Positions 11,817 to 23,342 of a DNA stretch of 64,000 nucleotides are shown piece after piece. A program made the translations under genes and the position numbers. Origin of the DNA: Gautieria morchelliformis (lineage: Eukaryota > Basidiomycota > Agaricomycetes > Gomphales > Gomphaceae); assembly GCA_015179125.1 (NCBI GenBank), contig WHVA01000102.1, forward strand, positions 186,001 to 250,000, given 5' to 3'. Below the pieces are notes generated by a model, which saw only the letters and a program-made list of their open reading frames with translations, was not told the DNA's origin and made no database searches. Position 1 is the stretch's first letter; the number at the start of each line of letters is the position of its first letter.

Positions 11817-12234
11817 TGTCAGGGGACACCCTGTTTTCCATTTCCAGTTCCGACACCGCACCCAGTTCCGACTCCATTTCCGACTCCGCTTACGGTTCCG
11901 ATTCCATCTCCGCCTCCGCTTTCGGAAATGATTCCGCTTCTGGGAGAACTTCCACCGGTTCTGTTCACTCTTCCAGTTCCACTCCAATTTCCGACTTCCG
12001 CTCTCGGAACAGTGTCAGAAATCAAGCGACTCGCATAATAGGTGGCATCAAGGGTCGATCAAGGGTCAGGGGGATGCAGGGTTGATCGTGGGTGCCAAGT
12101 GTTGTCCCTGGCTGCGCAGCATAGTATAATACGGGCTCGCTGACATTGGGGGTCCTTAGACTTTTCTCTTTGGATTTCCCCTTGTCAGTTGTGTGGTAGT
12201 GTGATCTCCACAACCAGCCAGGGTTGCCCTTACA
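11817..12234 (+). repeat. Gypsy-2 5' LTR (family A)
   Basis: The LTR runs TGTCAGGGGACACCC to GGTTGCCCTTACA, 418 bp. It is inserted in LINE ORF2 after codons for TRVDN and leads into the Gypsy-2 leader GCAGAAAGGTCTCTCC. The matching 3' LTR is absent because the element is truncated at about 19578, so no duplication can be checked. Confidence 0.88.
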
Positions 12235-12421
12235 GCAGAAAGGTCTCTCCCCTAGAGGACCGGCGGTCGTACCGCACGTTGCATTCGCCGTAGGTGCGTT
12301 CGGAATCGGAGACAGCGACTCGGAAATCGCAACCTCTTCCACACACACAGCGTACGACACCCCCTCTTCTTACGTCGAGCTCCCAACCTCGGAAATCCCG
12401 TCCCATATTTCTCCTTCCAAC

Positions 12422-13597
12422 ATGGATCTGGACGATCCTCTTCGGAATATGGAGGAGGAATTGATGCGGAACCGGATGAAGACCGACGCGATTGAAACAG
12501 CCTTACAAGTGATTTTGGCTAAGTTAGATATTCCACAAAGTGGTGGAAATGAAATGCTGGATGATCCGGATTTCAGAAAAGCGGAACTAGCGGAAGAGAG
12601 AAAGTCCGCGAAGTTAGCAAAGGTCAAACCCGCAACTCCGGCGGACTTTGACGGAGATCGGGAGAAGGGACGTGCATTCTTCAACACATGCAGCATCTAC
12701 TTCGCAATTGTCGGAGACCTCTTTCCGAACGACCAGGCTCGGATTCACTGGGCATTGTCCTTTTTCAAATCGGACCGCGCAGCCCGTTTTGCAAACAAGG
12801 TGATCCGACATGAAGCAAAGGGCAAGGGGAACTACTTCCAGGACTGGGACGCCTTCGAGAAAACATTTTCCGACCAGTTCTGCCCGAAAAACGAGCAGCT
12901 CACGGCCCTTACGAAGCTCGAGGGGACTAGCTGGTACCAGGCCAAGGATCCGGTTGATGACTACATCGATCGCTTCCAGGAGCTCATCGACCTTGTGGAA
13001 TATGACGACGACAAGACGATCGTCATCAAATTCCAACGAGGACTTGATCCAACACTCCAGAACCAAGTTGCGCTGCTTGGGGATGGAGCTCCGGATTTTG
13101 ATGACCCGGAAGGGTGGTACCAAGCTGCGCAGAAGGTGTCTCGGAACAGGGAGGCAAATGAGGCCTTCGTGGAGATGAGCCGGAACATGACATGCAGTTC
13201 CACTCGTCCTACTCCACCTGTGCCAAAACCCGGAAGCGCATTCATTCCCACACGGAAAATATTTCCGATGCTTGCTCTGCCTGCTCCTATTAGGAACCAT
13301 AGCCCTCCTCCCTCGAAGAGTGGCCCTGCCCCGATGGGCCTTGACCGCATGCGCGGAAAAGGCCACGGAACTATCACCTGCTTCCGATGTCGACAACCAG
13401 GCCACTATGCTCGCGAGTGCCCCCAAGCCTTTGATATCCGGCTTATGACCACAGAGGAGAAACTCGAGCTCCTTCCAGAGTTCCTCGCACTTGCGGACAT
13501 AGGCGGAGTGCCCACTGCGGAAGAAATTTCCGAAAATGCGGAACATGGTCCACCGGAAGCGGAAGATGCGTCGGATTTTGTGACACGCAGCAGGTGA
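12422..13597 (+). CDS. gag: Gypsy-2 Gag polyprotein
   Basis: This is the best preserved gag in the window. The start shown, MDLDDPLRNMEEEL, is inferred; the frame is open upstream into the LTR at 12224, so an earlier start is possible. The Retrotrans_gag core follows (GRAFFNTCSIYFAI, FQDWDAFEKTFSDQF, YIDRFQELIDLVEYDDD), then a proline-rich linker and one CCHC knuckle, CFRCRQPGHYARECP, near 13380. Gag packages the RNA genome in the particle. The ORF ends at TGA 13595-13597, just before the copia insertion at 13629. Pol would have begun shortly downstream; a short remainder lies at 19349-19578. Confidence 0.9.
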   Translation: MDLDDPLRNMEEELMRNRMKTDAIETALQVILAKLDIPQSGGNEMLDDPDFRKAELAEERKSAKLAKVKPATPADFDGDREKGRAFFNTCSIYFAIVGDLFPNDQARIHWALSFFKSDRAARFANKVIRHEAKGKGNYFQDWDAFEKTFSDQFCPKNEQLTALTKLEGTSWYQAKDPVDDYIDRFQELIDLVEYDDDKTIVIKFQRGLDPTLQNQVALLGDGAPDFDDPEGWYQAAQKVSRNREANEAFVEMSRNMTCSSTRPTPPVPKPGSAFIPTRKIFPMLALPAPIRNHSPPPSKSGPAPMGLDRMRGKGHGTITCFRCRQPGHYARECPQAFDIRLMTTEEKLELLPEFLALADIGGVPTAEEISENAEHGPPEAEDASDFVTRSR

Positions 13598-13628
13598 GAT
13601 GTGTGCCCCTGCTGCCTGTACATAACCG

Positions 13629-14117
13629 TGTTAGCAACTAGGGGGCTATGGCAGGGAAGGTTCGGTAGAGTTCTTAGAAAGCTAGAATCAAATACACTCT
13701 CTCAGTGAATTTATTGTCACTGATGTATTAATACAATACCTAGAATCAAATACACTACATGATTTTCAGTCAACATGCTATGTAAATATGAAAGATACTA
13801 CTCGCCTCTCTCAGTGAATTTATTGTCACTGAGAGAGGAGTGTAATCCTGTCTCAGAAGGCATATACTTGCACCAGGCCCTTTAGCGCCCAAGGGCTCGC
13901 GCGTCGAAGTCATTTCAAACTCCGCTGGGTGCAGCCGCCTGTGAAAATAGAAATAACAGAATGGAATGGAGAGATAGGGAGTGACTAGAAAATTTCGAAA
14001 ATAAGCAGAGAAGTGGATGCATGGTACAAGAACAGTATGAGAAAATATTGAAACACCACACAATAAATTGAATATATTATGCTTGATTTTGGTGCAGGAG
14101 CATAAATGCACCCAACA
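13629..14117 (-). repeat. Copia 3' LTR (family B')
   Basis: On the minus strand the LTR starts TGTTGGGTGCATTTATGC and ends TAGTTGCTAACA. It contains a 13 bp inverted repeat, CCTCTCTCAGTGA...TCACTGAGAGAGG (13805-13838), and a partial second copy of the same motif near 13695. Confidence 0.93.
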
Positions 14118-14130
14118 CGCCCCCTCAAGC

Positions 14131-17100
14131 TTAATATATTCCGATTTTCTCGTTGAGGATTCTCACTCTAGGACTAGGAAGTCCTTTAGTGAGAAGATCG
14201 GCTAGCATGTGTTCCGTTGGTAGGTACACAAGCTTAATTTCTTCATCTTCGACTATATCTCGGATGAAATATAATCTAATGTCGAAATGCTTGGTCCTCG
14301 TGTGTTGTTGAGTGCCATAGACGATGGCAATGGCTGATTGATTGTCTGAATAAAGTTTGATGGGACAATTCAGCGGTTGGAATACTTCAGAAATAAAGTG
14401 GCGCATCCATAAGGCTTCTTTGCTCGCATGAGTCAGGGCAACGAATTCAGCTTCAGTTGATGATAGTGTAAGGGCAACCCTGGCTAGTCGTGGAGATCAC
14501 ACTACCACACAACTGACAAGGGGAAATCCAAAGTATGTATAAATGAACAGAGCATACAAGAGAGGGGGTTCTCACCTGACAAGGGGAAATCCAAAGAGAA
14601 AAGTCTAAGGACCCCCAATGTCAGCGAGCCCGTATTATACTACGCTGCGCAGCCAGGGACAACGCTTGGCACCCGCCATCAACCCTGCATCCCCCTGACC
14701 CTTGATCGACCCTTGATGCCACCTATTATGCGAGTCGCTTGATTTCCGACACTGTTCCGGGGCGGAAGTCGGAAATTGGAGTGGAACTGGCAAGGCGAAC
14801 GGAACTGGTGGAAGTTCTCCCAGAAGCGGAATCGTTCCCGAAAGCGGATGCGGAGATGGAATCGGAACCGGAAGCGGAGTCGGAAATGGAGTCGGAACTG
14901 GAAATGGAAAACAGGGTGTCCCCTGACAGATAGGGCTACTATGGATTGTTTTTGACAACTCCATGATACTGTCCCTCCATCAATCTGAAAAATATAAGCC
15001 GAGTATGAGTGCCTGTGCTCTTGAGAAGCCCAATCCGCATCTGAATACCCAATGAGGCCGTCTCGATTTTTCCCAAGTGTCAATTTGTAGTCCATCGTGC
15101 CTTTTAGATATTTAAAGACACGTTTGACTGCATGCCAATGTGTTGGACCTGGGTTTTCGAGGAATTGAGAAAGTAATGACACTGCGAACGCAATGTCCGG
15201 TCGAGTGGCTACTGCTGCCCACATCAATGATCCTATCGCTTGTCTGTATGGAATTCTTGACATCTTCTGTTTGTCTTCATCTGTAGAAGGGCATTGGTCT
15301 CTGGATAATTTAACGGCTGGGTCGAGAGGCGTGGAAAATGTTTTGGCATCATCCAGATTGAATTTTTTGATGATTTTTTGGATGTATGCAGCTTGTGATA
15401 TTGCAATCGATTTGTTATTCCAATCTCTTTCGATTTTGAGGTTCAAAAGCCAATGAATCTCGCCTAGATCTTTCATACTGAAGATCTGGGCAAGATCATG
15501 CTTTACCCCATCGAGGATTGGTTGACTCTCAGCTGTGATAGTGAGGTCGTCTACTGCCGTCGCAATAATCGCATGCCCTCTCGGTCCACGTCTGCAAAAT
15601 ACAGCTCCATCCGAAGCTGATTTAGTGAATCCTAACTTGAGAAATTCACCACTCAGACGTTTGTACCATTCCTTTCCAGACTGTTTGAGGCCGTAAAGTG
15701 CTTTCTTCAGCAGGAGGACATCATCTTTGTCTCCGGTCTCATATCCATACGGCTGTCTCATGTAAATAGGTTCTGGCAGTGTAGCATTCAAATACGCACT
15801 GTCCACATCCATTTGGTGAATAGGCCAGTTGTTCCTGGCAGCAATGGCACATATAATCCGTAAGGAAGTCATCCGAGCAACAGGTGCATAGGTTTCATTG
15901 TAGTCGACTCCAAAGCTTTGTGTAAAGCCTTGGGCGACCATCCTCGATCTAGGTGTAATGGGTTCACCTTCTGGGTTGCGTTTCCAGAGGAATACCCATC
16001 TATTTCCGACAATATTTGCCCCAGGAGGTGGTTTAACCACTTCCCATACACCTTTGTCGAGTAGCACCTTGTACTCTTTATCCATCGATGCTTTCCACAT
16101 AGGATCATTTAAGGCTTCATCTGCATTGCTAGGCTCGGTCTGATTCAAATCCGGCAGCACATTATCTTTGTTTTGATCGGAGGTCGAAAGTGTACTGATG
16201 GCAAGGTTATAATCACTGATGCCGTCAGTGACAGAGGATAAATCTTGTTCGAATAATTTGTCTTGATGGTCCTCAACGTCCTCGTAAGCTAGTGTAGTGA
16301 TATCTGCACCAGCATGTCTCTTAGCTTGAGATCTTGTTACGGGACCACTTGGGGCCGGCTGCACCTGCTGCTGACGGATCCTCTCGCTTCTCCTTGTTGG
16401 AGCAGCTTCTTTAGGTCTGACATCAACAGTCTGACTGGGTTGCAGCTCTTTCAGACGTTCCTCTGGGTCATCATCATCAATTTCCTCGATCTTTGCCTCT
16501 TCGCTGACTAAGCGGCTAGGCATAGGTGCTGGCGCCGAGATGGCCTGTATCATTTTTTTGGACGTAGGTAGCTGTGACTCTTCAATAGAAATGATTGGAT
16601 CTTTGCCCCCCTTCATCTCTGAGTCAAATATAACATTCCGCTCGACAGAAACCTTCTGAGAGTCAGGCCAGTAGATGCAGTGACCATGGCTCTGTCCAGA
16701 GATTCCTATCCATCGAGCTCTTTTGGCATGGGCTGCTAGTTTGTTTCCCTCTTTGACTTTAACATAGACTTCAATTCCCCACACGTGTATGTCTTTCAGG
16801 TTCGGTTTCTCGTGATGGATCATTTCAAAAGGGGTTTTGTCTGGCAAAGCTCTTGTGTGTGTCCGATTCCTAAGATAGTTGGCATGCAAAATTGCATGCC
16901 CCCATAGAGTCTTAGGAAGACTTGATTCCAATAGCATGGCACGAGCTCTTTCAACTAGAGTTCGGTTTAAACGTTCAGCAACACCATTTGACTCTGGGGT
17001 GTCGTGCACGGTTAACCGATGCTTCGTGCCTTGCTTGGCTAAATGCTGTTCAAATTCCGAGCTTGTATATTCGCCCCCTCTGTCGGAAACAAGTGCTTTG

Positions 17101-18848
17101 ATGTGCACGTTCCTCTGTCGAAGCATCAAGGCCTCGTAGAGTTTATATTTTGAAAATGCTTCCGATTTGTTTGCCATCAAATAGATAACCGATTCTCTTG
17201 AGTAGTCGTCGATGAAAGGCACATAATAGGATTTCTTGTCAATTGTGGAGTGTCTCGCTGGTCCCCAGACATCAGAATAAATTCTGTCACCGAATTTTGA
17301 TGATCGGCTTCTGGGTTCCTGAGGAAGTGATTTGCGTGCAATCTTCGCCTGAATGCACGCATCGCAAACAACCTTGTCACCTTTTGAGCTCAATTCAATG
17401 CCTAATATCATGCCACGGTTGAGCAAATGCTGTAGGGACTTTTGTGAAATGTGCCCCATTTTTTGATGTATCTCCATGGCTGATGCGCATACATGCGCTT
17501 CGGCACTTGTGTGTTGTAAATCAAATCGATATAAGCCATTCAGCTTCGGTGCTTGCATCAATATCCTGCCTTTACGATTGGATATTGTGCATTTCTGATC
17601 AGCTATTTGTGTGTTATAGCCTGCATCATCGCACCGGCCGATCGAGATCAGGGTAACAGCCATTTTTGGCGCGTAGAACGTATCCTTCAATGTAATGTTC
17701 ACAGTCTTATCTCCGACCTTGTTAGATAGCACAAGTGAGCCTGAACCGAAGGCATCAAAAGTGCCTTTGTTGGCTGCACGAATTGTGCGCGGCTGTGAGA
17801 ATGGACTGTAATCCCTCAATAAATTCTTGTGAGGGGTCATATGTGCGGTCGTTCCAGTGTCGAGGATAACAACAGTGTCCAGAGATAAACTACTCAAATT
17901 AGAGCAGTCAAAGTTAGCGAAAGCGGCTGGACTGCCACTCTCATCCTCCTCAGAGGACACTTCTTCGGCAACATTCGCCTTGGCTTTGCCCTTCTTCTTT
18001 TTGGCTTTCGCTTTCTTCTTCTGACGTGGCCCCTGGCCTTCTTTACCACCTCCTTTAGCCCAGCAACTCTCTATAGCATGTCCAGGCTTGTGGCAATTAG
18101 TGCATGCAGGCACCTTCGGGTCTTTCCGGCCCTTCTGCCCTTTCGTAGATGAACCAATAAATGCCTGCTCTTCTTGTGAAATATTGAGGGTCTTTCTCCT
18201 GTCGTATTGAGCCTTTAGTACTCTGATAATATCATCAGGCACTAAGGGCATTCCACATTCTTCGAGCGACGTGGTAAGGGCATTCATAACTGCCTCATAG
18301 GAGGGTGGAAGTGATGCAAGGATGATGTCGGTGAACTCTCCTTCAGAAATTCTGGCTCCCATCTCATTGAGACGAGCATAGAGGTCTTGGGCTTTGTCCA
18401 AGTGATCTCTCAAGTCTCCATCCTCAGGACACCTCATACTGCGAAGCTGTCTCTGTAGGTTGGTGAGGACCATCTTGGGCTTTTTGGTCATCTCATTGAC
18501 CAATGCATCCCAGACTTCTTTTGCTGTATGTCTCTTCTGTAGCATCAGAGCTAGTGACTCTGACACTGAGACGATTATTTGGGTTTTGGCCTGTCCTTCT
18601 CTGGCAAGATACTTCTCCAGCTTCTCCTCAGCCTTCTCAATCTGAGTTTCCTCAGCTTCTGTGAGAATATGGCCTGGGGGCATGACTGGAGGATCAGGAG
18701 GTCGAATGGCTCTCCCTTCTATATGCCTGAGTAGATTTTTGGACTCAAAATAACTTGTGAGAGTAGCTCGCCACAGAGGCCAATTACTTCCATCTGTTGC
18801 AAGCTTCTCCACACCCAAAAGCTTCTGCGAAGTGTCTGCGGGGCCCAT
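14131..18848 (-). pseudogene. Copia Gag-Pol polyprotein, interrupted in RNase H
   Basis: A single ORF reads MGPADTSQKLLG from the ATG at 18848. In order it has: a UBN2-type gag; a CCHC knuckle CTNCHKPGHAIESC; protease VILDTGTTAHM; an integrase HHCC (HQKMGH...CDAC); an integrase core with DVWGP, SDRGGEY and ESNGVAERLNR; and an RT with MDVDSAYLNATL and a VDDLTI box. RNase H (GYSDADWAS) runs to SIVALS, where the solo LTR interrupts it. The remainder resumes at 14461 with STEAEFVAL and KLYSDNQSAIAIVY and ends ILNEKIGIY at 14131. Apart from that insertion the frame is fully open, which is exceptional in this window. The frame also stays open by chance into the inserted LTR. Confidence 0.95.
14467..14928 (-). 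mobile_element. Solo LTR of family A inside copia RNase H
   Basis: A 462 bp copy of the Gypsy-1/2 LTR, flanked by GATAG at 14462-14466 and 14929-14933. Removing it and one duplication restores the copia frame as IVALSSTEAEFVA. It shows that family A was active after the copia element landed. Confidence 0.95.
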
Positions 18849-18853
18849 AACCC
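18841..18853 (-). promoter_or_regulatory. Copia primer-binding site, initiator-tRNA-Met anticodon-loop type
   Basis: The 13 bases GGGCCCATAACCC on the plus strand equal the anticodon stem-loop of eukaryotic initiator tRNA-Met (CAU anticodon central). They lie one base inside the 5' LTR. This is the cleaved half-tRNA primer arrangement known from Drosophila copia. The complementary strand contains the ATG that starts the polyprotein. Confidence 0.8.
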
Positions 18854-18854
18854 T

Positions 18855-19343
18855 TGTTAGCAACTAGGGGGCTATGGCAGGGAATGTTCGGTAGAGTTCT
18901 TAGAAAGCTAGAATCAAATACACTCTCTCAGTGAATTTATTGTCACTGATGTATTAATACAATACCTAGAATCAAATACACTACATGATTTTCAGTCAAC
19001 ATGCTATGTAAATATGAAAGATACTACTCGCCTCTCTCAGTGAATTTATTGTCACTGAGAGAGGAGTGTAATCCTGTCTCAGAAGGCATATACTTGCACC
19101 AGGCCCTTTAGCGCCCAAGGGCTCGCGCGTCGAAGTCATTTCAAACTCCGCTGGGTGCAGCCGCCTGTGAAAATAGAAATAACAGAATGGAATGGAGAGA
19201 TAGGGAGTGACTAGAAAATTTCGAAAATAAGCAGAGAAGTGGATGCATGGTACAAGAACAGTATGAGAAAATATTGAAACACCACACAATAAATTGAATA
19301 TATTATGCTTGATTTTGGTGCAGGAGCATAAATGCACCCAACA
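18855..19343 (-). repeat. Copia 5' LTR
   Basis: 489 bp, almost identical to the 3' copy at 13629-14117; the visible difference is AATGTTCGG versus AAGGTTCGG. It is the presumed promoter of the element, transcribing leftward. Confidence 0.93.
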
Positions 19344-19348
19344 AACCG

Positions 19349-19578
19349 TTTTGCCTGTCTTTAAGTAGAGAATGAAAAGCCCCCACTCCCCTCACTTCGT
19401 GCAGACCCACCGGATAAAGTCACACAAAAACCAAATCCGCCACCCCATCCATCCCGCATCCGCCCTTGGGAGAGACGCCTTCCGAAGCGCTATGTTGTTG
19501 CTGCCACCCCTGGCCCCAAGTCACTAGTCGTTAAGGTGGAGATCCAGACAACAGATACGGCGGAAGTCAAATCCGGCG
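19349..19578 (+). pseudogene. Gypsy-2 residual pol start
   Basis: The sequence resumes Gypsy-2 right after the copia duplication and matches the minus-strand Gypsy-1 sequence at about 4110-4350, ending at the codons for VEIQTTDTAEVKSG just before the protease active site. It is cut at about 19578 by the tail of the Gypsy-3 element. Confidence 0.8.
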
Positions 19579-21180
19579 TTGAACATAGTGTTCAATGCGT
19601 GCCACTTGTTTGTGGGTGACGCCGGTGTAGCAGGCCAGCCATCGTGTGATCTCGGCGAGCGGGATGTCAGAGCCAGCTTGGCCTCCCACGGGATATGGAC
19701 CTGTGATGGATAATCGCAGGCTGGTGCTCTGTGGTGTCAGGCATTCCCTGGCATTGATGAAGCTCAACCATTGGTTGGTCGAGCCGAACCAGTCGAGGAG
19801 TCTTGACTTGAGAGGTGATGCGACCCCTGTAACTCAGGGCACGAGGGCCTTCAACCACATCCAGACATCCATGTCATCTAGGTTGAAGGTTCCATCCCCA
19901 TTGTTGCGGATGGCAGACGGGATTCCTTTGGGGTTGTGTATCCAACCCTTCAGGATGGCAGCGATGTCATGCGTGGTACCGCTCGCTATCATGAGACAAT
20001 CCCATTTGGGATTGCGACCGCGCTGCTCGTGCTCGATGTGCTTGAACACGCTGATCATTTCGCATGTGCGCAGGAACTGTGGTGTGTCTGTTGCGCGCGC
20101 TAGGAACTCGACAAAGCATGGGTCATTGAGCGGGCAGACGTCATACCATTGAGTATGACACTGCTGTACCTTTCCTACTGGTCGTGGTAGGAAGCCCATC
20201 TCGGAGATCGGTGGGTCTCTGAGTGGTATGATCACTCCCTTCCCCAGGTAAGGAGGGTGAACTGTCTCCACCAGTGGCAGCAGGACCATGTGAGGCCCAA
20301 TGTACTGGGCCTCGACCAGTGCTACCTGCCATTGTAGGGCAGGGTCATTGATTGTGTGCGACAGTGGTGCCGCCAGGTATGTGCTGATCGCGCTTTCCTT
20401 CACAATGGCTAGACCATTGACAGTGTTGGGGGTGCCGCGCAATTTCTTGCACTTCTTTTTTGGCTTCTCAGCTATACACTGAGCCCTGTCCATATTGTAT
20501 GTCTTCCAGACGGAGGAGTCAGACTCCCATCCATCCAGGATGTCATACATCACATCGGACAGCACGCTCCGCCCCTCAGTTGACGTTGGGGTGGGCACCA
20601 ATATTCGGGAGGCCAGTCCCAAGGCTGCGCACGCTGGCAAGGGTGCCGTCACGTGAGCTGATGAGGGCCCGGGCACTGGGTCTGTGGCCGGGTCATGGTG
20701 CGGCCTTTTTGAGGCAGCGTGTGTGAGCTGGAGCGCATTCAGCTGCTCCTCAAGCACTTTTACTTTGGTGTGCTTGACTTCGAGTGCATCATCATGGTCT
20801 TCAACTGCGTGTTCCAAGTCCTTGACCTCCTTTTTGAGGTCATGGATTTCCCGCAGGGGCTCCACTTGTGCGTCACGTGTGATGCCCCTTGGGAGCCATC
20901 CCCAGGCCGCGTTAACGGTGTCACCGATGTCCTCGTCCCACAGCTTCACCTTGCGGGTGCCTGTCACGGCCCATAAGTGCGTGGCTTACGCTGCGCAGGT
21001 GTCGCAGTCGTCCAGGTGGACGATTGCCAGGGCATCTTCCCATCCTACGATCATCCAGTTTTCTTGGTCTACTGGAGCTCATAGGATGTCAGCGGCCCCT
21101 TGTCTCGGGGCCATTGAGTGTGTCGCAGACATTGACGGATCAACGTCAATCACATCTTTGGGGGGCATCATCTTTGTGGG
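19567..21180 (-). pseudogene. Gypsy-3 extra ORF downstream of the chromodomain (unknown function)
   Basis: The minus strand encodes roughly 530 residues in one frame with only two stops, TAA at 20986-20988 and TGA at 19834-19836. Both could arise by C-to-T change in CAA or CGA. The product begins near MMPPKDVIDVDPSM, then WMIVGWEDALAIVHLDD, then WDEDIGDTVNAAWGWLP, and a coiled-coil heptad region (about 20860-20720, IHDLKKEVKDLEHAVEDHDD). A Pro/Ala/Thr-rich linker follows, then a globular C-terminal part including WLACYTGVTHKQVARIEHYV. I recognise no enzyme motif. It has the orientation and decay level of Gypsy-3 pol and follows its chromodomain by about 150 bp, so it is probably an accessory ORF of that element; a captured host gene is the alternative. 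Confidence 0.6.
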
Positions 21181-22854
21181 GCGATGATGATGGTTTGCTT
21201 CCAAGACGTGATGTGCCTCGGAAAGATCTGAGGTGAAAATTTAACCACGCCGAGGCCAACGCGTCACGTGGTGTGCATGTGACAGACACGTCTAGCGGCG
21301 CCTGGGGAGGTCACGTGGCTTTCCCACCCCCTGGAGCTCTCGATAGCTGTCTAGAGCACCAAGATCCTTGCATGATGACATGGGCTCCCATGTCACATCG
21401 CCTAGGGTCCAGCGGACCTGGAACTCCAGGTCCGTTGAGTTTATCCATCGATGTGTGCTAATCTCATTGATGAGCCACTCCTTGTCATGATTCGCTCCAA
21501 AATGATGAAATGACTTGGCAATCCATCGTTGTTAGCCTCATATCATCATATGAGGCTTGAATGGAAGACCGGTGATATGTGACGGCTTCTCAGCTTGTCG
21601 GGAAGCTCAAGGGTCATCATCGATACGTCGTTGTGCACCTCGACAACGCTGTATGGTCCGTTGTACCAGGGGTCAAGTTTTCGGGCTCTTCCTTTCGGTA
21701 GAGTCAGGTTTTGGGTCAAGAGGTAGACGCGGTCGTTGGCCGCGTACCTGTCACTCGCCATACACTTCTTGTTTGCATGAACATTTGCGTCATTTGATGC
21801 TCAATGATTGCAGGTGTGCAGCCATCAGGTTCCATCTGGCCTGATGTCTGAATCAGGCTACCCCCTTAAACGGGGTGTCCGTGGCTATGGGGAGATCTAT
21901 CCACAGCATATAGCCATGGTTCAGCTCAAGGGGCGCAAACCCTGTGGTTGTGCTGACATTGCTGTTGAGGGCGACCTCAACCATTGGGCATTTCAATGCA
22001 CAATCCTTCTGATCGTCCCTGACCACCGCATGCAATATCTGTCCGATTGAGTGGTTTGCGCGCTCAGCTGCTCCATCCATTTGGGGATGGAAGGCAGTCG
22101 ACATGAGGAGCTTAGTCTCCATGAGTCGCTGTAGTTAACATCAGAAGATCTACGTGAACTTCGAGTCTCTATCTGAGACGATGGAGTCTGGGACTCAATG
22201 GAGCCGAACAATTTCTTTTAGAAACAGCCAGGCTACTCCCTTGGCTGACATGCTCGTCGTGGTTGGGACGAGGTGGACATGCGACGTTAGTCGGTCTATG
22301 ACTACCATCAGGTAGTCAGAGTCAGTAGATTTGGGCAGGGGCCCCATGAAGTTGTTGCCAATCGACTCCCCCAGCCTATCCGGAATGGGTAGGCTGTGTA
22401 GTAAGCCTTTGGGCCGTTGTGGCCCAGTTTTCGTCATCTGGCACTTCACACACGATGTGCAGAATGACTCGATGTCTGGGCTCATGCCCGGCCACCAATA
22501 TGAGCTTCGAACTACGTTTGATGTCTTCAGATGGCCGTAGTGACCAACTATCTGGTGTGCTCGATCAACGATTATTTTGATCAGCCTCCTTCCCCCCTGA
22601 AGAACAGATCAGGGGATGGCAATGATGTCTCTCTTGAGCTGATTCTTAGTCCAGATCAGCCCATCCCGGATTCTGAATCTCGTGTGCGCATCTGGGTGCT
22701 CCATGATTTTTGAGAACATGGTGTCCCTATGGTACGTGTCTCGTAAGACCTTGGACAGGTCTACGCCTTGCTCAATGCTCCGGTGCAGCGGTGCGCCATC
22801 ATTACCTGCGGCGATGACTCGGGCATCATCGTCGTCGTCATCGCGTGATGTGGC

Positions 22855-23342
22855 TGTTAGCAACTAGGGGCTATGGCAGGGAAGCTTCAGTAGAGTTCTT
22901 AGAAAGCTAGAATCAAATACACTCTCTCAGTGAATTTATTCTCACTGATATATTAATACAGTCCCTAGAATCAAATATACTACATGATTTTCAGTCAACA
23001 TGCTATGTAAATATGAAAGATACTACTCGCCTCTCTCAGTGAATTTATTGTCACTGAGAGAGGAGCACTATCCTGTCTCAGAAGGCATATACGTGCACCC
23101 GGCCCTTTAGCGCCCATGGGCTCGCGCGTCGAAGTCATTTCAAACTCCGCTGGGTGCAGCCGCCTGTGAAAATAGAGATAACAAAGTGAAATGGAGAGGT
23201 AAGGAGTGACTGGAAAATTTCGAAAATAATCAGAGAAATAGATGCATGGTACTAGAACAATATGAGAAAAGATTGAAACACCATACAATAAATCGAACAT
23301 ATTATGCTTGATTTTGGTGCAGGAGCATAAATGCACCCAACA
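22855..23342 (-). mobile_element. Copia solo LTR in Gypsy-3 pol
   Basis: A 488 bp copy of the copia LTR flanked by GTGGC (22850-22854 and 23343-23347). It is more diverged than the pair at 13629 and 18855. It carries the same 13 bp hairpin (23031-23064). Confidence 0.95.

Larger units (their letters stand above)
13629..19343 (-). mobile_element. Ty1/copia element, nearly complete, inserted in Gypsy-2
   Basis: LTRs of 489 bp at 13629-14117 and 18855-19343 differ by about one base by eye and are flanked by AACCG (13624-13628 and 19344-19348). The homologous uninterrupted sequence is visible in Gypsy-1 at 4330-4350. Transcription runs right to left. The near-identical LTRs mark a recent insertion. 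A family A solo LTR (14467-14928) has since broken the RNase H region, so this copy cannot make a complete Pol. Confidence 0.95.

Noticed and set aside
12614..13546. 310-codon minus-strand frame opposite Gypsy-2 gag
   Set aside because: Shadow of a recognised gag; no domain, and the gag frame carries the CCHC knuckle.
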